From Gautieria morchelliformis (lineage: Eukaryota > Basidiomycota > Agaricomycetes > Gomphales > Gomphaceae), in contig WHVA01000284.1 in the NCBI GenBank assembly GCA_015179125.1, forward strand, positions 81,424 through 145,423: a DNA stretch of 64,000 nt, written 5' to 3'. Both the position numbers and the translations under genes were made by a program. The number at the start of each line of letters is the position of its first letter. Positions within the stretch are counted from its first letter, which is position 1. The notes under the pieces are model-generated. The model saw only the letters and a list, made by a program, of their open reading frames with translations, had not been told where the DNA came from and searched no databases. Below are positions 48,640 to 56,961 of this stretch, in pieces.

Positions 48640-49760
48640 TCTGTATGTTACAGTACAACGCGCGGGTAGAAACGTAGAAACGGACACAGTGTTTGACGTC
48701 CTCTACTCCTCCTCTGATACATGATGTGGACCTTTCTCTTTGGCGGATGCTGAGGTCGTATGAGAAGGGGGGGAAGGGGTCCTTCGTGTAGGCCCTTTCT
48801 TTTATATGGTGAGATGGGCTTTCCAGATCCAGGGGCGTGAACAATGATCTGACGTATATTTCCATTAAAAGAATTGAAATTCCCCGTTGGTTTTCTGATA
48901 TGGTTGTGGCTTAGCGATAGGTGGACCTTGGCCAATGCGCCATTGAGCAAGTCTGATGTTTGATCTGCAGGCACCAGCTTGTTGTTCCAATAAACAGGGA
49001 GCAAGTTTACCTCATAATCATGTTTAAGTTGGTCGAACTTTTCTTTGAATTTGCCTGGCATGGGATACGACGCAGTGTCATTGTCAATGGTGGATTGTGA
49101 AGATGGGGTTTCGTCATCCCACGCTTAAAGGACGATCATGACAAGAAGAACGGGCACTGATGCCATTACATTTGCTGGTCAGATCTTCTAGGTAGTGGTA
49201 TGGCAGCACCGGTGCTGTCTAAAATAACAGTTGTGGATACGTTGGTTAAAATTTTTTGGATAAATATAACTCCACAAACCCTTTTCTCAAATATGGCCAG
49301 GCTTGTGATGATACGTCATTCGGAGTCCACTGTTTCCAGCAAGTAATGATGATCATTCGTTTTAGAGATTTGATCCTGTAGATGACGAAAGATGTGGATT
49401 GCTCTCTTGTACACATTTTTCAACATGGCATTTTCAGGCACGCAACAGGTCATTCGATATTTGGCCTTCTCCATGCTTCCTATGTTGCCTGAATATGTGC
49501 CCGATGGTCCCACAAAGAGCCTACGAGACCTGTGAGTATGGCTTAAATGACATCTACCGAACCATCACCTATTAGACGTGATTTTCACTGGAAACACGAA
49601 TGCCGCTTCTTCTCTTTTGGACTTGTTGAAAGTAACATTGGAGTTACCAACAGTTTCCAACTTTACGTTGTCCATGATGTCCTCCTGGTCGATGAAGAAC
49701 AGCCAGTCGCACATAGAATTGATTATCTCATCAACCTTCATGATGGACGTGGGGAAGGAA
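48640..49760 (-). pseudogene. Degenerate copy of an unnamed, multi-copy-like Agaricomycete gene
   Basis: Minus-strand fragments in consistent order: MKVDEIINSMCDWLFFIDQE with DIMDNVKLETVGNSNV (start at 49,741); SGTYSGNIGSMEKAKYRMTC, NVYKRAIHIFRHLQDQISK and LLETVDSE (49,513-49,316); MPGKFKEKFDQLKHDYEVN, LLPVYWNNKLVPADQTSDLL, NGALAKVHLSLSHNH and NGNIRQIIVHAPGSG (49,061-48,830). From memory this order resembles hypothetical proteins recurring in Agaricomycete genomes, but I cannot name a domain. Stops and frame changes separate the pieces, so I call it a pseudogene. It sits beside Helitron sequence. Confidence 0.45.
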
Positions 49761-50177
49761 ATTAGAGGGGGGGGGGGGGTAGATAGGGGAGGCTGACAAA
49801 CTCAAGACACTGTTACCTCGCTGTACCCTGCACCCCCGAAATTTTTAAATTTTTTATCAATCGGTATCCTAAATCCTTTAATAGAACAATTAAATCCCAT
49901 GGAACGTCAAAGTGAATACTACCACAGAAATGAACGTAAATGGAACTGACTGAACTCACGTAGCATGCAATGAACCGTATTTGTTTCAAGATGGACGTAT
50001 CGTTGCTGATGAACTGTCTGATTTAACGGTGCTGGAAATTGTTGCATTGTTGCCAGAAGTGAACTGGGTATCCAGAGTAGTCCAGACAAGGGCGGAGGTC
50101 ATGAAGCTGATCTCCATGTTGCCGAAGCAGCTTCAAGACTGAGTTGCGATTGCAGGAGGGGAAAAAAAAATCTGAGA

Positions 50178-50794
50178 ATGATGAGTTTATGGTGGAGATC
50201 CAAAAAACTCATGACTTGTAAAAGGAAAAGAGATGAAGAAGAGTGTTATCACAAAGCAAAACGGCGGCACCTTTGGTCATCAATTGAAGACGACTCTAAG
50301 TATTTGGAACATATCGACCTCCCGCTTCAGCCTCATCATCTAACCAAATTTATCGACAAATCCTCCAACTCATACATATGACAAGTAGTGTGCTGTGTGT
50401 GCGCTCGTTGCATGGAAAATCTGAAAATGCGATACTGCAGCATGAAGGATCTTCCTCATCAAGATGTTTTGAAACCCAGAAAACCAAATCTGAATCACAG
50501 GTTAACAAGAAGTATGTTGTTGCATGGGCCAGCTCTTGCCCACAATGCAGGGGATGTGCAGGGACGAGTATGTTTCGATTGTTGGGATTGTTTGCAGGAA
50601 GGCATCCTCCCCTGGATCTCTCTCACCAACAATCTTTGTATAGGTCCCGTCCCATTTGAACTATCTGTGTTGATGTTACCGGAACAGATACTGATCTCCC
50701 ACTTTTATCTGGCATCGTACATTGTCAAACTTTACCCTAAACGGAGAGGGGCTTTGTTGTTTTGGGACCCGTTGAACTAAATGTAAAACTGTGG
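50178..50794 (+). mobile_element. Helitron replicase/helicase gene, piece 1 (N-terminal, DUF6570-like)
   Basis: One frame reads MCCVCARCMENLKMRYCSMK, LLHGPALAHNAGDVQGRVCF, DCWDCLQEGILPWISLTNNL and CIGPVPFELSVLMLPEQILI. The CxxC pairs, followed by LTNNLxIGPVPxEL and an EQILI helix, match the N-terminal region of basidiomycete Helitron proteins. The frame stops at about 50,780 where an LTR is inserted. Confidence 0.75.
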
Positions 50795-52238
50795 TGTTAA
50801 ACACAATTCTAAAGTTCAATTAGAGATTTTACTTTACAAGCACACACAAGCTTCGAAACTATTTTAACGGAGAACCCAATTAAGAAATTATACTCCGGTG
50901 AACAATCAGAATCAGTATTGGTACAGGAAGTGTAGTGATAGAGATTTAACTGATCACGTGTAGTTCTCAGATTGTGCAATACTTTGTGAGGTCAAAGAAT
51001 GTTATTAGGCGTCCAAGGGTCCAGATACTTTAAGGGGGAAAGCTACCTAGAGTCTTAGGACCGCCGGTCAAGTGAATTAAAGATAACAATAATCCCCAAG
51101 ACGTGAAAAGATAGTTCTGCACTTGAACTCTTCCTCAGTTCAAGTATATCACTATTCTAGTGGCTTTTCTGGTTTTCCAACTCAACAAACGTAGGATATT
51201 AACTCACTTGCCCTGAGTTAGGTTAATATCTGCAGTGCGTTGATTGATCAAGAAAGATCAATTACTCATAAGGCTATTAACCCACTTAACTCAGAGTTAA
51301 GTTAATAATCTATTGCGTGAATTGAATAACTAATAACCAAGTCTATTAGATCACTGCTCAGAGTGGCGTCTAATGGTACAGGATTACTAATCAGTTACTC
51401 TTAGTAATGTTGCTGTTCGCAGCGCAATTATTCAGAGCCTGCTACAATTAAAATAGAGCACTCTTGTACTTCTCAGAGCCAATCAGAGTTGCTGCAATCT
51501 TAGACTGTAGCCAAGTCAGTGAGCCAGTACTTCGGTACAAGGCTGTGTTGAAGTCACACTTCAGTTACTCAAGGTATGAGTGGTTTGGGTGAAAGATGAT
51601 TGATTGCTTCACTGCTAAAACTGCAGGCTATTTATACTGCATCTATCTAGCTTATGTAACTACTGCCAGGAACCTTGTAGAGGCTTCTACTACTGTGAAG
51701 AACCTTGTGGAAGCTTAGAGAAGCTTCAGGAAAGGTTTGGAAACTATTGGAAGGCTGTGGAAGGTTCTATTGCTATATTGGGTTAAAGTCACAGCTCTGT
51801 GACAGTAAAGCTAAGAGTATGTAAGAAACTCCCACGCTCATGTGATTATCATGTGACGAATGAAAGTCATGTGACTTCAAGCTGGATTGATGTCATGTGA
51901 CTGTGTCATGTGATTGTCAGGTGACTGTAGATAATCAAGTGACTTTGAGGTCAGGTGATTGTCAGGTGACTGTAGATAATCAGGTGACTTTGAGGTCAGG
52001 TGATTGTCAGCTGACTGTGGATGATCAGGTGACTTTGAGCTGTTTGTGAGGTCATGTGATAGTCATGTGACCATGGGTGATTCTTAGCTAAACTATCCAG
52101 AGACTGTTGTATCTTGTGGACCCAATGTGAGTGTAGCATAGGAATATTAATACAACCATTCTTGAGGACATTTGAAACTAATTAACTACCTAGTAAATGT
52201 TCATAAATAGGTAGCTACTTTGTGGACGATCTCTAACA
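50795..52238 (-). mobile_element. Long LTR (about 1.44 kb), probably solo, minus orientation, inserted in the Helitron
   Basis: Forward termini are TGTTAAACAC and TCTCTAACA, i.e. TG...CA with short inverted ends. In the minus sense it starts TGTTAGAGATCGTCCACAAA, contains the CANNTG array (52,065-51,845), then a TATA box (GTATAAATAG near 51,639-51,630), an LTR-like U3/R layout. No polymerase genes are attached. I could not find a matching target duplication at the ends. It disrupts the Helitron reading frame between pieces 1 and 2. Confidence 0.65.
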
Positions 52239-53342
52239 TTCGTCCTGGGATGAACGACAGTTAAACTGTGGATTACGGGGTAATGTATCCACTTACTGTT
52301 TAGATCCTTCCCAAGTGGCCGGCATGGAAATGGGCTCACTATTACCCACCAAACCTTCCATATTAGCAGCCATCATTTCTGTCACTCTGGTCGGTCTGAA
52401 AAACGTGAAGGAGAGGACATTACAAGGGTTGTTGCAAGTTTGATGACAACGAGTGTTGGACGCTCTGCTTTGGTTGAAAGATCACAATCAGTTATATGCT
52501 ACAGTGCAGATTGATATGGACACACTCCATCCATTACCAGTGGCTGGTATCCCTGATGCGATTATGGACAATGTGAAAATCAACCCTTCCTTGCATTTAC
52601 TAGCAGACGAACAAGGTGGAGCCGTTTCAGACTTTGTTCTAGATGCGGACGATGACAAAGAATTGCAAGGTTGGAGCTAATTATGTTGTCAGCATAACAT
52701 ACTGACATCTGTCATAACCTTAGATAGATGAACTTTCTCCACAGGTCATTCCTATTCAGGAATTAGGAGTTGTAGACATCGAAGGTGAAGATGTTCTGGC
52801 AACAACATTGGTACAAAGTGTGTTCCACAATGCTGCAAATGAAAACGTGGACGATCCGTCTGAAGAGGATTCCTACGTGTTCAGATGTGGTAGAGGTTAC
52901 GTTAATGAATATGCACGTCGGAATGAAGAAGGCCGTCTCGCTGAAGACGGGGAAGAAAATCCAAATCATCTTCTGGGAGCATATCCGTATCTTTTTCCCT
53001 ATGGAGAAGGAGGCTTCAAGACACAGAGACCATTCCCTGTGTCATATGTTGAACATGCGCAATGGGCCTTGGAGTATGAAGATCGACAATTTTCAAAGCA
53101 CATGTCGTTTATATTTCAAGCATTTGGCGTTATACAAAAAGACAGGTCTGTCAACCGGCAAAGTTACAAGGAAGTGAATATCTAAGCTATACCCAATGCC
53201 AATTTGACTTCTTTACACTCCAGGTTAACAGCCGTTACTTTACGTCCCAACAACATATCTTCCAGAATATCACTTCCAATGACATGTTAAAAGCCATGGA
53301 AGAAGAGAAACGACACATGCTGTTCAGAAACCCTTCTGTGAA
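52239..53342 (+). mobile_element. Helitron replicase/helicase gene, piece 2
   Basis: The frame resumes with CLDPSQVAGMEMGSLLPTKP, SILAAIISVTLVGLKN, VLDALLWLKDHNQLYATVQI and DMDTLHPLPVAGIPDAIMD. After a frame change come NPNHLLGAYPYLFPYGEGGF, RPFPVSYVEHAQWALEYEDR with FSKHMSFIFQAFGVIQK, and VNSRYFTSQQHIFQNITSND with EEEKRHMLFRNPSVK. These are the Helitron helicase-like N-terminal (Rep-side) blocks. Frame changes and stops show it is inactive. It breaks off at about 53,342. Confidence 0.8.
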
Positions 53343-54296
53343 ATGTGGTCCTAGAGTCAGGCTCTGAGACAACTTGTTCTCTGACAATCTGTTGGATCGT
53401 CTTGCGGCTGTTCGTTGGTGCAGCCGGTTCTGCATGTGATTCACTTCTGAATCATATGTCTTGTTCAACAGGGGCGGCCGGTGGCAGCATGCGTCGTTGG
53501 TCCTGCTCCTGTCGTCGTTGGTTGTTGGGGGGCGAGCCTGTTCGCTTGCCACGGCGCGAGGCACGCTCCTGATGGACGCCATGGGCTCTTCGTGTGAGCA
53601 AAGGGCTTCTTGCACGTCTTCTAGTGACACCACGTCCTGTTTTTGGATCTCCTCTGTTTGGTGGAGTTTCTTACCAAGCTGCATGAGGGACGTCGCGATA
53701 TCGTTGAGACACGACGATATGTGCTCATGCTTATGGCCTGTGAGCATGTTTCAGTGCAGCCCGTCTTGTACTTACTTGGCCATAGCATCTGCCGTCTTGT
53801 CGTCGATGCTGTGCTTCCTCAAGCTTTTGCGACTCAAGCTTGAGTATTCCGAGGCTTGCCTGTCATTGTCGGGTGCTTGGCTTTTGGGTTGTCGTGCCCC
53901 GTCAGGGACGGCTGTCGTCGCTCAACTTCGTGAGTGGCGAGCTGAGTTTCTACTTCAAGATTGTCTCGAAGCATGCCCCGCTCTTGAGGCTCTGCCGTGT
54001 GACGACAGTGAGATGTCTCTACCCTTGCCCTTGTCCCGGGGCCAGGGGGAGTGGGGTGGGGATGCCGGATTGTTGTCTATCGGTGTCCCCTCTTCGGCCA
54101 CGCTGGGTGAAACGTGGTCGGGTCCTTGCTCGTCCTCGATTGGGGGGACGAGCGTGGTGAGATCTATGATCTCTCCGTCTTCTGGCATCCTGGATTCTTG
54201 GTCCATGGTAGCGTCAGCCGTTGTGTCGCTAGGCTGCGCCTGGGGGGTTGTCCGCGAGCTAGAGGCTTGCGTCCTTCTTTGGCTGTGTGGAATCAT
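53343..54296 (-). pseudogene. Gag-like ORF of an unidentified retroelement, truncated
   Basis: Minus strand from MIPHSQRRTQASSSRTTPQA (start 54,296) through DQESRMPEDGEIIDLTTLVP and KGKGRDISLSSHGRASR to a stop at 53,955. Further downstream frames read RMLRDNLEVETQLATHEVER and HEHISSCLNDIATSLMQLGK with EEIQKQDVVSLEDVQEALCS, a coiled-coil-like stretch. This is reminiscent of Gag N-terminal regions of fungal retroelements but has no diagnostic motif. It ends abruptly at the Helitron junction. A plus-strand ORF across the same bases is a shadow. Confidence 0.35.
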
Positions 54297-54374
54297 CACA
54301 CTCGCAGTCAACAGTAGAGGGTCTACTGGATGATGTTCGACGGTAAATGTTCGATGGTAAACAGCCGTCGACGC

Positions 54375-54646
54375 TGCGATCTTTTTCAAGATCGCACGGA
54401 TTTCCACAATTCAGTTGTTCGCTTGGCGAACAACTGCAGGAAGTCCAAAAAGGTGTAAGATTGTGAATCTTATGGCCTTGTGTCACAAGGGCAAGTGGAA
54501 CTCGACCAAGATGTGGTAATTCTGTGTGCTACATAGTGACAGTTGTAAGGTAAGATCTGGGGAACCGCCATGTGGTTCCCACACAAGAACTGCACAGTGC
54601 TTAGCTAAGCTAGTCCAGTAGCACGCATTGCCTTAAGGGCAATGCG
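54375..54646. repeat. Cluster of seven perfect DNA hairpins/palindromes in 270 bp
   Basis: Seven perfect inverted repeats follow one another: 9-bp stem TGCGATCTT/AAGATCGCA (54,375-54,396); 11-bp stem CAGTTGTTCGC/GCGAACAACTG with a 3-nt loop (54,412-54,436); 7-bp TAAGATT/AATCTTA (54,456-54,472); 7-bp CCTTGTG/CACAAGG (54,476-54,490); 7-bp GGGAACC/GGTTCCC (54,560-54,580); 12-bp palindrome GCTTAGCTAAGC (54,599-54,610); 9-bp CGCATTGCC/GGCAATGCG (54,624-54,646). It lies upstream of the minus-strand gag-like ORF, so it may be that element's leader or LTR. Confidence 0.85.
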
Positions 54647-54689
54647 GGTAAATATCTTACTTCCACCAGGAGAGCTCATAAAGAAAGGG

Positions 54690-55134
54690 TGTCCACTTAT
54701 TTAAGGCCTCTAGATCCTCGAAAACTAGATTTCCCAAAATCAGTGGGGATCACTCTGAAAAGTTTAGCGAGGACTCTCCAGGTTCATGTACATTCCACTC
54801 AAACGTTTGAATCTAAATTCCAAAGGACACCTGAAGTGCAAAAGATGGGCTCCCTGGGATCTGTCCCAAATGGAGACAGTGGAGGAAAACAGTAAATGGT
54901 GGTCTAAAAGAACTTATGGAATGGTCAATAATTGGAACAATATTGTTTTACTTGCGACGCAAGCCAACAATGACATAAATCTCTTGACAAACGGCTCCGA
55001 TACTAAAGACGTCAGTTGGTACATGACCAAATATGCGGTAAAATGCCAGGTGAGATCCAACAACATGTTGGCATTGCTGGCGAGAAAACTCACGTATGAT
55101 CATTCTGAATCCAATACTTCATCATCTAATTGAA
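54690..55134 (+). mobile_element. Helitron replicase/helicase gene, piece 3
   Basis: The frame reads LKCKRWAPWDLSQMETVEEN, SKWWSKRTYGMVNNWNNIVL, NNDINLLTNGSDTKDVSWYM with TKYAVKCQVRSNNMLALLAR, matching the block of Helitron proteins that carries CN.D...LTNG..TKD..WY...Y..K.Q. Several hundred residues between pieces 2 and 3 are missing and replaced by the gag-like/hairpin segment. The ORF ends at 55,133 and no helicase follows. Confidence 0.75.
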
Positions 55135-55173
55135 TGAGTAATAAACTTCTCATAGCTCAATGTGTTAACATGT

Positions 55174-55900
55174 TGTTACGACTGTTCCGCTCAACCATCT
55201 CCGCCACCTCCGCATATCCTCTGCACCACCTCTGTACCACCTCCGACTCTATTCCGACATCCGCAACATCCGCAACCCTCTACCTCGACCCCTTGTTCTT
55301 TCAGTACCCCTGGCCACCTCCAGATATGGGCCCCCGTACTCGACCCTGAACACAGCAAGATACCATTTCCGTAGTTCTGTTTCTTCCGATGCCTATTGTA
55401 CTTACTCGCCTTGTTCTTTGCCATTGTACTTACCCTACCCTGCACCCCCCTTGTCATCCCATTGTTCCGCATTAGTTACTTGCCCTGTATGTCTATCCGA
55501 TTCCCGCACTCTCCGGAATTTGCTTAGTACCATACCATTACCTGTTGCTTCTGCTCTTTGTATAAAACCCCCTCATGTATGTCTCCATTTCTGCAATCAG
55601 ATAATCGACTTCGATACGTGATTCCCTTCACACTGTCTCCTGTTCTTAGCACAGCGAGTTTTGCTAGTCTTGTCTCCCTCCGCTCTCGATCCCCTGTCCT
55701 CTGCCTCTTCTGCCTCCTCCGACCTTTGTTCTCCGACCCTTGCCCCTCGACCCTCATTACTATGTTCCGCCTTCTGCCTTTTCCGATATCCGCAAGTCAA
55801 TTCCGAAATACTTAGGAGGGTAGTTCATCAGGGGCGCAACACATAAGTTGAAGCCGTTGTCCTTTCCAGTTCCGACCTCCGGGAATTCCGATACGTAACA
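55174..55900 (+). mobile_element. 5' LTR of a Ty3/gypsy element
   Basis: Begins TGTTACGACTGTTCCGC and ends ATACGTAACA (TG...CA), 727 bp, strongly pyrimidine-rich on this strand, with a TATA-like TGTATAAAAC near 55,559. A gag-type ORF begins 34 bp downstream. No partner LTR is visible in the window. Confidence 0.7.
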
Positions 55901-55933
55901 GTATTATCTGATTCCTATCTGATAACTATCACT

Positions 55934-56450
55934 ATGCCTCCTCGTACCACAGCTACTCCAGCTTGAGCAGGAGCTGTCGAAGCTCTCTCTTATTTTGGCA
56001 GTCTTAGATCTGCAGCACCAAGGCATGCGGAACCCTCCAGCAGCTCTCGTGCTGACGATGAGCTCTCCGACGCTATTCTGCAATGCTTTGAAGAAGTTCC
56101 CGACGCTAATCCCGATGACAATCCTGACTACGATGGAAACTCGACGAGCAGCAGCAGCGAACAAACAGCAGCGTCATTCCAATGCCCACCACCACCACCA
56201 CCTCCACCAGGACCACCTCCCGGCGGCCCTCCAGGTGGCCCTCCAGGTGGCCCTCATGGCGGCCCACCCGGCGGTCCCCCAGGCGGTCCTCCACCTCCGA
56301 TTCCCACCAACCCAGTCCCGCCTGTGCCAGTTACAGATCTTGCACAAGCTATCGCCACGCTAGCTGGTCAACTCCAGCGTCCAGCCCCACCACGCCCCAA
56401 GACTAAGGTCCGTGAACCAGATCAATTCGACGGTTCCGACCCCAAGAAGC
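55934..56450 (+). pseudogene. Gypsy gag, 5' part, with early stop, interrupted by copia
   Basis: ATG at 55,934 gives MPPRTTATPA and then a TGA at codon 11. The same frame continues LSDAILQCFEEVPDANPDDN and a Pro/Gly-rich tract of PGGP repeats, then PVTDLAQAIATLAGQLQRPA and KTKVREPDQFDGSDPKKL. The V-x-EP-x-x-FDGSDP-x-KL end is the start of the gypsy Gag core. The copia element begins inside the next codon; the frame resumes at 61,712. Confidence 0.75.
56446..56450. repeat. Target site duplication GAAGC, left copy
   Basis: Five bases immediately before the left LTR; identical to 61,707-61,711. Confidence 0.9.
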
Positions 56451-56948
56451 TGTAGAGGACAGGAATTATAGGCAGTAGGTATGGACTTGTTATTCAAAAG
56501 AATAGACTAGAAATCAATTCACTCTCTCAGTGAATTTAGTGGTCACTATAAATATATTATACACTACCTAGAAATCAATTCACTACAGATGATTTCTAGG
56601 TCAATAAATGCAAAGACTACTAGACTAATTTACTTGCCTCTCTCAGTGAATTTAGTGGTCACTGAGAGAGGGGGAAATGTGTTCCACTGCGCATGTACTA
56701 CTACCCGGCCCTTTAGCGCCCAAGGGCTCGCGCGTCGAAGTCATTTCAGACTCCGCTGGGTGCAGCCGCTTGTGAAAGTAGGAATAACAAGATGAAATAG
56801 AGAGATAAGAAATGAGTGGAAAATTTCGAAAATAACCAGAGAAATGGATGCATAATACAAGAGCAATGTGAGAAGAAATTGGATGGCCACACAACAAATT
56901 GGATATATTATGCTTGATTTTGGTGCAGGAGCATGAATGCACCCAACA
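56451..56948 (-). repeat. Copia 3' LTR
   Basis: Starts TGTAGAGGACAGG and ends CACCCAACA on the plus strand (in the element sense TGTTGGGTG...CCTCTACA). 498 bp, with CCC at 56,709-56,711. Confidence 0.95.
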
Positions 56949-56961
56949 CGCCCCCTCAAGC
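56949..56961 (-). promoter_or_regulatory. Copia polypurine tract
   Basis: In the element sense the bases just before the 3' LTR are TTGAGGGGGCG, a purine-rich tract in the expected plus-strand priming position, directly after the ORF stop. Confidence 0.7.

Noticed and set aside
53461-54333. 290-codon plus-strand ORF
   Set aside because: Cys/Ser/Leu-rich composition typical of a shadow; the opposite strand has the more protein-like gag-type sequence.
55191-55815. ORFs on both strands in the pyrimidine-rich block
   Set aside because: The block is an LTR with TG...CA ends upstream of gag; ORFs reflect low complexity.
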